Shown here: positions 1 to 10,527 of the stretch, piece by piece
How positions within the stretch are numbered: the first letter of the stretch is position 1
How the letters are laid out: each line of letters begins with the position of its first letter
Assembly: GCA_947471745.1 (NCBI GenBank)
Contig: CANJKZ010000172.1
Span: forward strand, 1,322,501-1,386,500
From: Closterium sp. Naga37s-1
Lineage: Eukaryota > Streptophyta > Zygnematophyceae > Desmidiales > Closteriaceae
Length of the DNA: 64,000 nucleotides
Direction: 5' to 3'
Position numbers and translations under genes: made by a program
The notes under the pieces: model-generated
Told to the model about the DNA's origin: nothing
The model's database searches: none
The model's input: only the letters and a program-made list of their open reading frames with translations

Positions 1-718
1 GCCGCGTCAGGGGCCGCGGCAGGGCCGCGTCAGGGCGCCGCGTCAGGGGCCGCGTCAGGGCGCCGCCAGGGGCCGCGGCAGGGCCGCGTCAGGGCCGCGG
101 AAGGGGCCGCGGCAGGGGCCGCGTCAGGGGCCGCGTCAGGGCCGCGTCAGGGCCGCGGCAGAGCCGCGTCAGGGCCGCGTCAGGGGCCGCTTCAGGGCCG
201 CGGCAGGGGCCGTAGCAGGCCGCGTCAGGGCCGCGTCAGGGGCCGCGGCAGGGCCGCGTCAGGGCGCCGCGTCAGGGGCCGCGTCAGGGCGCCGCCAGGG
301 GCCGCGGCAGGGCCGCGTCAGGGCCGCGTCAGGGCCGCGGCAGAGCCGCGTCAGGGCCGCGTCAGGGGCCGCTTCAGGGCCGCGGCAGGGGCCGCGGCAG
401 GCCGCGTCAGGGCCGCGTCAGGGGCCGCGGCAGGGCCGCGTCAGGGCGCCGCCAGGGGCCGCGTCAGGCCGCGTCAGGGCCGCGTCAGGGCGCCACCAGG
501 GGGCGCGTCAGGGGCCGCGATAGGGCGCCGGCAGGGGCCTCGTCAGGGCGCCGCCAAGGGCCGCATAGGGGGCGCGTGGGAGGCGGCGTAGGGGCCGCGT
601 AGGGGCAGCGTAGGGGCCGCTAAAAAAAATTTTAGGGCAGGGCGCAATGTGCGCGGGCAGCTAAAAAAAAAATTCTTATGGTGGGCCCTTAGGAAGGAAC
701 GGTCCCATGTAGGAACCC
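1..718 (-). repeat. GC-rich tandem-repeat leader of a copia element (A')
   Basis: This region is built from short degenerate units of the type GGGCCGCGTCA and GGGCCGCGGCA, repeated for about 540 bases, with larger blocks (about 240 bp) also repeated. It ends in an A-rich stretch just before the primer-binding site at 719-730. Position and composition match the repeat-filled leaders of elements A, C, F and H, so I read it as the untranslated or gag-position region of a minus-strand copia element whose coding part lies left of the window. No coding region is supported here. Confidence 0.7.
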
Positions 719-730
719 GCTCTGATACCA
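719..730 (-). promoter_or_regulatory. Primer-binding site of copia A'
   Basis: On the minus strand this reads TGGTATCAGAGC, the usual plant copia primer site complementary to the 3' end of initiator tRNA-Met. It abuts the LTR with no spacer. Confidence 0.85.
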
Positions 731-859
731 TGTGAATCAAGAAAACAGGAATGAAATGACTAAGTGAAAGTTGGGTACAAGAAGCAAACCCTAGAAAACT
801 GTACCCCATATGGGCTACCCCACTATAGCCTACAGTAGCTATGTCATATAAATCTGACA
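731..859 (-). repeat. 5' LTR of copia A' (129 bp)
   Basis: On the minus strand it begins TGTCAG and ends TTCACA, next to the primer-binding site. It holds the GTACCCCATATGGGCTACCCCAC block that also occurs, in variants, in the LTRs of C, F, G and H. The sequence to its right (from 860) continues as a chromovirus LTR lacking its first bases, so A' probably inserted into that LTR. The other end is outside the window. Confidence 0.8.
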
Positions 860-1126
860 CTTACTTCGCGTCCCTGCTCAGCGCGTACACCACTGTTCCC
901 GCCAACAGCACCCAACAGGAATCCGTTACCACTCACGACACTCGCCTCGACACTGTTCCCGCCATTGTTCACGACACGACCCAACCTCACAATTCGGTTG
1001 GTAACCCGTGCTCCGGACCTCCGCCTCGACATTTTCCCAACCTCGGCGCTAGGCCCGTCGCGCACCCCATTTTCCACACATTACCGTTACCACTATAGCT
1101 TCGTTCACTCGATTGCACTCGTAACA
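860..1126 (+). repeat. Chromovirus 5' LTR (truncated)
   Basis: It matches 13205-13535 closely, but lacks the first ~20 bases and an internal stretch of about 75 bases near its 3' end that the right LTR has. It ends GTAACA and is followed two bases later by a primer site. Confidence 0.85.
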
Positions 1127-1128
1127 CT

Positions 1129-1142
1129 TGGTATTCAGAGCC
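1129..1142 (+). promoter_or_regulatory. Chromovirus primer-binding site
   Basis: The sequence TGGTATTCAGAGCC is the initiator tRNA-Met primer site with one extra T, two bases after the LTR end. Confidence 0.65.
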
Positions 1143-1336
1143 TACGATCTCTCTCGGACCGTGCCCACACCTTCGCTTCCCCACTATCTCCATTTTTGGG
1201 GGGGGGTAGACGTCTCTCAGCGAAACAAGCACCGCCGCTCGTAGTGCTCTCTCGTAAGCATGCACGGCCACGACAGAGGCTCTCGCTGAGCTTGCCCGAC
1301 ACCCCCGCCATAGCCGAATTCACTCTCGCGACACTG

Positions 1337-2469
1337 ATGCAGGAGCAACTCAACCGTCTCGTGCGCCAAATCGAAGACTCGGCGCTCGAAATTGCGACAC
1401 TCATGACGGAACGCAACTTCGCTCGTCAGCAATCCACGGTGAATGCACCTGCAAATGCACCTGCACAATCGGGGGAGCCGATCGTCATTTCATCAGGCAC
1501 ACCGACACAAAACGACAGCGTGGGACAGCACTCAGGCGCAGCCAGCGATGGCGCCGCTCAAACGATGCCTGGCATGGAGAGGAACAGGGCCGCGCCAAGC
1601 CCACGGGAGCCTCGCGAAGCCCGTCGGCACGTGGAGTTTGCGACGACAAATGGCGACCACGCCATCATGGCACCAATGCCACTCAAGCCGCAGCGCCCGC
1701 CCTGTTTCGACCCGAGCCAGCGTGGAGGTCCAACGGTTCAATCGTGGGTCTTCACGATGAACGTCTTTTTCGACGCGAACTACGTCGAGTCGGACGCAAC
1801 GAAGATCCGATATGCTGTCTCGCTGCTGAGGGGCCCCGCCATGGACTGGTGGCGAGTCATTGTGACGTCGCCACGCGCCTACGAGCCACCGTAGCAAGAG
1901 GATGGGCCCATGGGCCCAGCTGTCACCTGGAGTTCATTCTGCGAAACCGCCCAATACAGCACGTGGGACGCGTGGTGCGCAGGGCTTCGGGCGCGCTCCG
2001 AGCCGATCGCGGCTTCTATTTTTGCGCGTCAGAGACTGCGTACTTGGCGGCAGCACGGATCGGTTCAAGACTATATGAGCAGTTTTCTCGCATTATGCGA
2101 GCAAGTCGGCTACATGCACGAAGCGGAGCGGGTGGACCGTTATGTCGGAGGGCTGAAGCCGGACATCTTGCACGAAATCATGCTACGCGGATTCTAGAAT
2201 TTCAACGAGATTCTCGCGCTCGCCGAGAAAATTGACATTTTACACCGTCCGAGACCGGGGTCCTACTATGGACATCGCCCTCGGGGACCGATCGAGCACG
2301 CCACCGTACATGCCGTTGCGACAAATGCAGCTGCCGCGCCGTTTAAGGGGCGCTGCTTTGCTTGCAATAGGCCGGGCCATCGCAAGAGTGAGTGCCCAGA
2401 GGAGCTAAGGCGCCGCGGAGTAGAGCAGGGGAGGGATTCTCCAAGGCAGGGAAACGCCAGCAGTCAGTA
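1337..2469 (+). pseudogene. Chromovirus gag, broken by stop codons
   Basis: This is one frame from an ATG at 1337 to a TAG at 2467, interrupted by TAG at 1892-1894 and 2195-2197. The capsid-like part has the retrotransposon-gag pattern (SWVFTMNVFF, LLRGPAMDWW, and later QDYMSSFLALCEQ). The nucleocapsid zinc knuckle CFACNRPGHRKSEC (CX2CX4HX4C) lies at about 2352-2393. Gag would package the element RNA in cytoplasmic particles. The pol frame begins in another phase, overlapping the end of gag. Confidence 0.8.
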
Positions 2470-3513
2470 GGAATCGGGCCAACTACTGACGAGACTGCCT
2501 GCTCGCCCAACCCCACCGACCCTCACCGAGTCACAGTATCGATTCACGCCATCTATCGGGCTCGGATGAATATGGAGGGTACAGCGACGGATTGCCCAGT
2601 ACTGATCCACGGGAAAATACAGGGAGCAGCAGTGAAGATTCTTATCGACGGAGCAAGTCACAGTTTAGTTAATATCGCGACCGCACGGAAACTGCAACTG
2701 ACACTTAGCCGGTGTTTACCGGAGATAGATGCACGCTTAGTTGACGGCATGCCGCTGGCCATACGGGAGAAGGTGGAAAAGGTAAAAGTCCGCTGCGGGG
2801 GGAACTTCGGGTTTACACAGGAAATGCTCGCGACGACACTGGATGGGCACGACATTTTACTGGGACGTGATTGGCTGCGGCGGTATAACCCGCGGATTGA
2901 CTGGACGACGGGTAGCTGCACTGTACGAAGTAGCGGTAACTGGGTTGAACTACCTCGCTGGCAGTCGCTTGAGTCTTCAACGGTCCACGTCAACGCCATC
3001 ACAATGAAACGGGCTGTCGCCGCTGGAGCTGACGTGTACGCAGTGGACATCGCAGTGGTAGAGGAAGCAGAGCAACCGAGTGATTTCAAGAAACTGCTGG
3101 CAGCGGTACCGTCCAAACTACAGGAACTGTTGAAACGGTACCCGGGGGTCTTTCCCGACGACTTACCGAAGGGACTGCCACCTCAGCGGGCACACGATCA
3201 CCGAATAGAGTTAGAACCGGGGGCACAGCCAACTGTACAGCGATAGTTCAGACTGACACAACCCGAGCTGGACGAACTGAGGAAGCAGTTAGATTACATG
3301 TTAGAGAAGAAATTCATCCGACCGAGTTCGTCACCGTTCGCCGCACCGATACTGTTCACACCGAAAAAAGACGGAGGGTTTCGCATGTGCATCGACTACA
3401 GAGCACTGAACAGGGTAACAGTCAAGTCGCAATACCCCATTCCTCGCGCCGACGAACTGATAGATCAACTGCGAACACGGGTCTTTTCGAAAATCGATTT
3501 ACGGGGAGGTTAC
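2392..3513 (+). pseudogene. Chromovirus pol, 5' part: protease and start of RT
   Basis: Protease is marked by ILIDGASHSLVN at about 2638-2673; the usual D-[ST]-G-A active site lacks the middle residue here, so it is probably dead. RT follows with KKFIRPSSSPFAAP, FTPKKDGGFRMCIDYRALN and FSKIDLRGGY. A TAG at 3244-3246 cuts the frame between the two domains. The frame stops at GGY, where copia A is inserted (target GTTAC, 3509-3513), and resumes with HQIRVEPSD at 10528. Confidence 0.85.
3509..3513. other. Target-site duplication of copia A, left copy
   Basis: GTTAC here and at 10523-10527 flank copia A exactly. Joining the flanks restores the chromovirus RT reading frame (GGY|HQI). Confidence 0.95.
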
Positions 3514-3644
3514 TGTCACGATAAGAATGAATTGATAGAAAATGTGAAGTACAACCCTAGATATAGCAAACCCTAATCATGCAAGTAAGTAGAAATGTAA
3601 CACCTAGACTAACCTAAACAACACATATAAAATATATGTTGACA
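3514..3644 (-). repeat. 3' LTR of copia A (131 bp)
   Basis: On the minus strand it starts TGTCAACA and ends GTGACA. It pairs with 10392-10522 with two differences. Confidence 0.92.
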
Positions 3645-3860
3645 CACCCCCATAGTCTAGGTGACGGAAGTCCTGTAGAAACAACAAGAGCAAGCAACGG
3701 TCACAAGACCAGTCTACAAGAACAAGACAAATCTCAGGGTGGAGCTCAAAGTCACCACACACTCCGAGAGCAAGCAAGGGGCCACAATGCCAGTCCACAT
3801 GCAGGTATATAGCAAATATAAAGAGATGCAAGAGTACAAGACATGCAGGACAAGGCATCT
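3645..3860 (-). other. 3' non-coding region of copia A with hairpin repeats
   Basis: The interval between the pol stop and the 3' LTR holds GGTCACAAGACC at 3699-3710 and the related GGCCACAATGCC at 3780-3791, part of the hairpin series found in every copia relative here. A short open frame encoding a CGDFELHP-like peptide overlaps it. The purine-rich tract (minus strand TATGGGGGTG) adjoins the LTR. Confidence 0.6.
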
Positions 3861-6451
3861 CTAAGCAAGCAAGTGAGGACGGGCAGGCACAAGGCCAAGC
3901 TGGGTGCAGAAACGCTGGTGGTCACAAGGCGGCAACGCCTTGGTGAAGATATCTGCCGTGTTGGCCTCAGAGACCACACGTCGAACGAGTGCCTGTCCAC
4001 GCTACTGCAACTCACGCAGAAGGAAGTAACGAAGCTGGATGTGCTTCGCCTTCCCAACCAGTCGGGGCTCCTCACACAACAGGACAGCAGACCTGTTGTC
4101 GGCGAACAAGACTGGGGGAGAGCGAGGCCGCTCACCAAGGTCGGTGAGAAGGAAAGACAGCCAGCGAAGCTCCTGAGCGGCCATGGCCGCAGCGCACACC
4201 TCTGCCTCACAGCTGGAACCGGCGACGGACGACGCCCGAGTCGACCGCCACGAAACAGCACCTGCCCCGAGGCTAAAGGAGTACCCCTGTGTAGACCGAC
4301 GCGTCTCCGCGTCGTCGGCCCACGACGAGTCCGAGTAACCTGTGAGTGTAACTGGCTGCTTCCCTCCAAGGACAAGTCCCATGCCTGATGTACTCGCCAC
4401 ATACTTCGCCACCCTCTTAGCAGCGTACCAGTGGGAAGGTCGGTGTCTCCCAGGCGCAACAAAGTGCGCAAGGACGCTAAGAGGGTAAGCTAGGTCTGGG
4501 CGAGTACAGGTCATCAGGTACATGAGACAACCCACCAGCTCAGGATATGGACCACTGGACTCAAATGACTCGTCCGAAGGTGGAGCCGTGAGCCCATGAT
4601 CCACACCAAGAGGGGTGAGCTGTACCTTGGAGAACGGGAAGCGAAACCGCGTGAGGATCTGCTCGACCATATGCGACTGAGTCAGCGTAATGGTGCGAGC
4701 TGCCCTGTCCCTGGTGATCTGCAGGCCAAGGTAGTGCTGCAGCTCACCAAGGTCAGTGCAAGTGTGTCTCCTCTGCAGTTCCTCCTTCACGGAGGCCAGC
4801 GCGCGTCGGTCGGGAGTGGCGAACACTAGGTCGTCGACGTAGACCAGGACAAAGAACGGGGTCGAGCCACGGCGAACGAACAGTGACGGGTCAGCAGACG
4901 ACGGAAAGAAGTCAAGAGCTGCAAGGGTCGAGCGAAGTGTGTCGTGCCACTCACGTGGGGCCTGACGCAGGCCGTAGACTGGTCGACGCAGCTGCCACTG
5001 GGTCCCAGGTGGGAAAGAGCCAGTGAAGCCAGGCGGGCGACGCAGCCAGATCTGCTCGTGCAGGCTCCCCTGAAGGAACGCGGTGGAAAAGTCCAAGGAG
5101 TGCAACTCGTAGTCGCGCTGGGCTGCAATATGCAGCAACACCCGAAGAGTACTCATCTTCGGGGTGGGAGCGAAGGTCTGGAAGAAGTCCACCCCCTCTC
5201 GCTGACTGAAGCCTCTCGCAACATAGCGCGCCTTGAACACAGGTGGTGATCCAGGCGGCCGCTTCACCTTGTAGAGCCATCGGCCACTGACGACATTCGT
5301 CCCAGGTGGTGGGACTGCGTCGACGTAAGTGCCTGTGGACCTATAAGATGCCATCTCTGCCTCCTCAGCTGCTATCCAGTACGAAGCCCAGGGTCCCGAG
5401 ACCGCCTCGGCGTGAGTGCGAGGGATCGGGATGTCAAGGGCGTCTGGATCCCCCTCAGGGGCAAGCAGCATGGCGCAGAGATGAGGAACAGCGGCCGCAA
5501 GGAAACCAAGCTCGAACTGCCTGTCCTCTACGACCTCCAGGGGAAAGACAGGAGCACCCCCAGAGGACGGAGAACGTGCAGGGCCACTCACCAAGTGAGC
5601 GGCGTAGTCAAGGCGGTGGGAAGAGGCAAAGCCAGAGACAGTGGTAACAAGTGCTGAGACAGACGACAGAGGTGCAGTCGGGTGAGTGACCAACGCGGAC
5701 AAAACACGGGAGACGACAGGACGGGAGGCACGGAGGTAGTCGGACAACGGGTCGTGAAGCACAGTGAGGGACGACTCAGGGGGCTGTGGAAGGACAGGAG
5801 GAGGTGGAACACGAGAGCGGAGAACAAGGTGAAACGGACCGTCTGCACGGTAACGGGACCGACGGGGCTGTGGAGACACAGCACGACTGAGGGGAGGACG
5901 ACGAGTCCACTGGGAGGAGGAAAGGGACTCAACTGGTGGAACAGGAGGGGACGGTAGGGGACCACGAACAAAGCGTGCAGGTGCTGGGTCGGGGAGGTCG
6001 CGTAGTCGCAGTCGCTGCTGCTCCGCCTCCTCTGGCGTCTGCTGCGACGGTACCGGCCCCTGCTGCTGCTCCTGTGGCTCCGCCTCTGCCCTCTCCTGCT
6101 GCGGCTGCAGCTGTACCCGCTGCTGCGACCGGGACTCCTGCGCTACCCTCTCCTGCTGCTGCCGTGACTCCTCCTCTACTCTCTCCTGCTGCGTCTGTAA
6201 CTGCACCTGCTGCTGCGGGTGGGACTCCTGCTCTACCCTCTCCTGGTGCGGCCGTGACTGCTCCTCTACTCTCTCCTGCTGTGTCTGTAACTGCACCTGC
6301 TGCTGCGGGCGGGACTCCTGCTCTACCCTCTCCTGGTGCGGCCGTGACTCCTCCTCTACCCTCTCCTGCTGCGGCTGCAGCTGCACCCGCTGCTGCGACC
6401 GGGACTCCTGCGCTACCCTCTCGTGCTGCTGCTGTGACTCCTCCTCTACTC

Positions 6452-6482
<31 letters not shown>

Positions 6483-8869
6483 TGCCCTCTCAAATCGCTC
6501 ACGCTCCTCCCTCTCCAACCGGAGGAGACGCTGCTCACGGGTCAGGAAACGTACAGTGCGCGGTGTAGGCGCCACAGTGCCAGTGCCTCCAGCTCCAGCA
6601 CCCCCAGAACCAGCACCTCCACCACCGACACCCCCGGGGCCTCCAGTACCTCCCGCAGGAACACCCCCAGGCTCCGCAGCAACCGACCGCAGAGAAGAAG
6701 GAGGAGGAAACTGCGGGACGGACGGGAAGCCAGGGGGTGAGGCAGGGCGAGGCCGCCGAGTCGAGGCTGCCGTGTCCTCCACAGGAGTGACCTCCACGCC
6801 CACAACCCCTGCACCCCCAGAGCCGACACCACCAGCTCCTGCAGCCCCAGTACCCTCACCCTCCGCAACTGCACCTCCCGCACCCCCAGACACGACAGGG
6901 ACTGGACGCTGCGGGGGGGAAGACTGCGGAGTGACGTGCAACACACCTGACGGGGCAGGACGCGAAGGGGGGGGGGGGCTACCGGGGCGACTGGTGGGGG
7001 CTCAAGGGTGAGGAACAGCGGGGGGGAAAAGGCCTCAGTACCTCGGTGGGGGCGACTCCTGTAGTAACAGACAGACTCGTCGAACGTGACGTCCTGCGAA
7101 GCGAAGAACTGGTAGGTGACCGGGTCGTAGAACACCCAGCCGGAGGCGTCCAAAGGGAAGCCAAGAAAGACGCAGGCACGAGTGCGCGGAGACAACTTGT
7201 TCGCGCCAGGGGCGCGAACGTGAGCCAGACAACCCCAGACGCGGAAGTCAGCTGCTACGCCCGGAGAACCTGTCCAAAGGGAGACCGGCGTCACCCTTGG
7301 CCGTGCGTCACTGGGCCACAGGTTCAGCTGGTGCGCGGCGTAGCGGACTGCCTGGGGCCACAAGAACTGGGGGGCACCGGCATGGCACATGGAGGTCCGG
7401 GCAACCTCCATGACCAGGCCGATGCGTCGCTCGGCTACCCCGTTCTGCTGCGGTGATGCTGGTAGCGTGTAAGACTGGATGATCCCCCGACCCTGACAGA
7501 ACGTCTCCAGGCGAGTGGAAGAAAACTCACCACCACGGTCCGAGTGTAGGCGAAGCCCACACAGGCCCTGGGCGCCACCCCACGCTAGTAGCCACGGCTC
7601 GAGGATGGTAGGCACGTCGGCCTTCCGTCGCAAGGGGAAAACCGTGGTGTAGCGGGAGTAGTCGTCCACCACAATCAGGAAGTAGCGCTCCTGACGTGGG
7701 CCAAGGACCGGAGAGGGGCCCCAGACGTCCAAGTGCAGGGTCTCGAAGGGAGCCGTGGTGGGGGGGAACGAGGAGGAGTGAGGGGCAGCGCGCTGCCGAC
7801 CCTCGACGCAAGGAGTGCACAGCGGCGCAGGCGAGCGGGGAAGCGGTGCAAGCGACCCTGGGAGACCTGAGACCAGACGGTAACGTGCCATCCTACTGAG
7901 ACGCGGGAACGACGGGTGACCTAGACGGTGGTGCCAGAGGACCGACGGGTGGGTGAGGGACCGACAGTCACACGACACAGCAGCTACCTGACCTGACCTG
8001 ACCTGACCCGACTCAGTGTGGTGGGACCCAGTGTGTAGTGAGTACAGACCAGATCCCGGCTCTCTGTGGAATGTGGCCAGGGGCGCCCCAGTGGCACCGA
8101 CAGTGCAGGAGGCAACAGGCTCGTCCAGTGGGAAAGTAGTGACTACGCCTAGGTCGTGAAGGTGACTGACACCCACCAGGTTCCTAGAGAACGAGGGGGT
8201 GTAGTAACCTGTAAGAAAACCTGAGGGAGCCGCCGGACACGGAAGAGTGGTGGTGCTGCTAGCAACTACACGTCCCACAGAGGGGTCAGCCAAGGCGACA
8301 GTGACTGGAGTGTGCAGTGGTGTGAGGTCGGTACAGTCGCGAAAGAAACAGCTGGACGCTCCAGAATCTAGGGTGAAGGAAAGTTGTGCAGTCTGTGGGG
8401 TCGCACCCGAACCAGCTACAAAGGCTAGTGCTAGACTAGTGGTAGCTGCAGCTTCTACACAAAGACCCTCAGAGGCGCCGGGACTGGAAACAACACACGC
8501 ACCAAGACTGGAAACACAGGTCTCTACTCGTGCAGTCGGAAAGGGTCCTAGACCAGGCAGGTGAGACTCAACTGGTGCAGTAGTGCGCTGGCGAAGGCGC
8601 GAAGGCCAGTGCGGTGTAATAGCGTGAGGACCAAAACGCTCACGGTGGAGGTCGTCGAGTTGACGGTAGCAGCTGGACGCAGTGTGGTCAGGACTCCAGC
8701 AGGTAGTGCCAGCACCAGGGCCTGTCAGGGCCCGGTACCCGCAGGGGCCGACGTCTCGCCCACTGCTAGCTGAGCCACTGCTGGGGGCGCCACACTTTGG
8801 ACCCGCAGGCCCCCACTGACGGGAGTGTTGCGGCTGGCCCTGCTGCTGTAGAACCCTAGTACATGCCAT
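3861..8869 (-). pseudogene. Copia A pol polyprotein, two frames
   Basis: Starting from ATG at 8869 the first frame encodes a zinc-knuckle-like segment (CX15CX4HX4C), protease (FTLDSGASSCFF), the HHCC and core of integrase (LWHHRLGHPS, LHLDVWGP, LHSDRGGEFSS, NGVAERR), and stays open to 6542. Homology passes to another frame near the 12-base G tract at 6967-6978. That frame has a Gln/Glu/Arg-rich tandem linker (about 6030-6490), then RT (LVYVDDLVFAT) and RNase H. A TAG at 4002-4004 falls where element B has CAG, in LQ*RGQ. Translation past it would end at the TAG at 3861-3863. No capsid is visible upstream. Confidence 0.88.
6030..6490 (-). repeat. Gln/Glu/Arg-rich repeat in the copia A integrase-RT linker
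   Basis: Tandem units of about 60 bp encode variants of QQERVEEESRPHQERVEQE followed by a run of nine Gln codons. The linker between integrase and RT is normally disordered and fast-changing. In C, F and H the same position holds Gly/Ala/Glu/Pro repeats, so the two linker types separate two sub-branches. Confidence 0.8.
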
Positions 8870-8875
8870 GTGAGC

Positions 8876-9500
8876 CTATGCTGCTGCTGGTTCTGCTGGG
8901 GGCAGCCTAAGCTGCTGCTGGTGCGCTGGGGGCAGCCTGTGCTGCTTCTGGTTCTGCTGAGAGGCAGCCTAGGCTGCTACTGGTTCTCCAGGGGGCAGCC
9001 AATGATGCTGCTAGTGCGCTAGCAGTTACCTAAGCTACTGCTGGTGCGCTGGCGGTAGCCTAAGCTGCTGCTGGTGCGCTGGGGGCAGCCTATGCTGCTG
9101 CTGGTTCGCTGGGGGCAGCCTATGCTGCTGCTGCTGGTGCTCTGGCGGCAGCCTATGCTGCTGCTGGTTCGCTGGGGGCAGCCTATGCTGCTTCTGGCTC
9201 TGCTGGGGGCAGCCTTAGCTGCTACTGGTTTTGCTGGGGGCAGCCAATGCTGCTGCTGGTGCGCTGGTGGCAGCCTATGCCGCTTCTGGTTCTGCTGGGG
9301 GCAGCCTACGCTGCTGCTGGTGCGCTGGGGGCAGCCTATGCTGCTGCTAGTGTGCTGGCGGCAGCCTATGCTGCTGCTGGTTCTGCTGGTTCTGCTGGTT
9401 CTGCTGGTTCTGCTGGTTCTGCTGGTTCTGCTGGGGGCAGCCTACGTTGCTGCTGGTGCGCTGGGGGCAGCCTATGCTGCTGCTGGTGTAGCTGGCGGCA
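8876..9500 (-). repeat. 30-bp minisatellite in copia A leader
   Basis: About twenty imperfect units of 30 bp (core GCTGCTGGTGCGCTGGGGGC on the plus strand) fill the region before pol. A 9-bp sub-repeat GCTGGTTCT occurs six times at about 9377-9430. It sits where capsid would be expected. Confidence 0.85.
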
Positions 9501-10379
9501 GTGTAATCGGCTGGGGCTACTGACGGCGGGTGTGGTAGATCGTGGGGAGGCAGGTTTCAGGTGGGGAAGCTGTTAAGGCAGCGGGCTACGGGTGAGGCGG
9601 CGGATCTGTGCAGTTCTGTGCGGTTATGTGCAGTACTGTGCGGTTCTGTGAGGTTCAATGCGGTGGAGAGGACTGGGCGGGGCAGCTGATTCCGGGTGAG
9701 GTGCCTGGAACGGGTGGGGCAGCAGGTTTCCAGGTGGGGCGGCGGTTGTCAGGTCTGGGGCGGTGGTTTTGAGGTGGGGAAGCTGTTAAGGCGGCGGTTC
9801 TGTGCGGTTCTGTGCAGTTATGTGCAGTTCTGTGCGGTTCAATGCGGTGGAGAGGACTGGGTGGGGCGGCTGATCCCGGGTGAGGTGCCTGGAACGGGTG
9901 GGGCAGCAGGTTTCCAGGTGGGGCGGCGGTTGTCAGGTGGGGAAGCTGTTAAGGCGGCGGTTCTGTGCGGTTCTGAGGGGGATTTCAGGTCTGGGGCCCG
10001 GTTACGACGGTGGGCTGCACGTGCGCGCGGCTACGACGTACTAGCGCGGAGCTGCGGGTGCGACTAAGGCTGCGCGCGCAGCTACGTGCGTTCGTCTGCT
10101 GCGCGCTAGAGGACTGGGGGGCAACACGCGAGGTAAAACGAGTGGGGCGCGGGGCTAAAAACCGAGTGACGCTCGGCAAAAAAACGGGTGGGGCGCAGGG
10201 CAGAAACGGGTGACGCGCGATGTCGACGGGGGGCGCGACCTACTCGGGCTCTACGGGGCAGGGCACTTCGGGCTATGGGTCGCTATGAGGCGCGCGGGTG
10301 GTGGGCCCATAGACTATCGAGAGAAATTTCGCCTAAGGGAAAAAATCGCCTAGGGGAAAAATCGCCTAAGGGAAACCTA
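9501..10379 (-). other. Copia A leader, unique and duplicated parts
   Basis: No credible coding region is seen. Blocks around 9700-9770 and 9880-9940 are near-copies of each other (GGTGCCTGGAACGGGTGGGG and following), separated by about 180 bp. The segment next to the primer site contains three AAATCGCCTA-type repeats. Confidence 0.55.
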
Positions 10380-10391
10380 GCTCTGATACCA
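10380..10391 (-). promoter_or_regulatory. Primer-binding site of copia A
   Basis: Minus strand TGGTATCAGAGC, directly adjoining the 5' LTR. The LTR's terminal A with the site's TG makes an ATG across the junction. Confidence 0.9.
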
Positions 10392-10522
10392 TGTCACGAT
10401 AAGAATGAATTGATAGAAAATGTGAAGTACAACCCTAAATATAGCAAACCCTAATCATGCAAGTAAGTAGAAATGTAACACCTAGACTAACCTAAACAAC
10501 ACATATAAAATATATGTTGACT
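10392..10522 (-). repeat. 5' LTR of copia A (131 bp)
   Basis: It matches 3514-3644 except at two bases. One changes the expected terminal TG (minus strand) to AG at the outer edge. The target duplication GTTAC follows at 10523-10527. Confidence 0.92.
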
Positions 10523-10527
10523 GTTAC

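Larger units (their letters stand above)
3514..10522 (-). mobile_element. Ty1/copia element A, full length, nested in chromovirus RT
   Basis: The element has 131-bp LTRs, a primer-binding site, a minisatellite leader, a pol region in copia order (protease, integrase, RT, RNase H) and a purine-rich tract, flanked by the 5-bp duplication GTTAC. The LTRs differ at two positions (1.5%), one being the terminal base at 10522. Pol is broken by a frame change at a 12-base homopolymer (6967-6978) and a TAG at 4002-4004. It belongs to the Gln-rich-linker branch shared with B. Confidence 0.93.
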
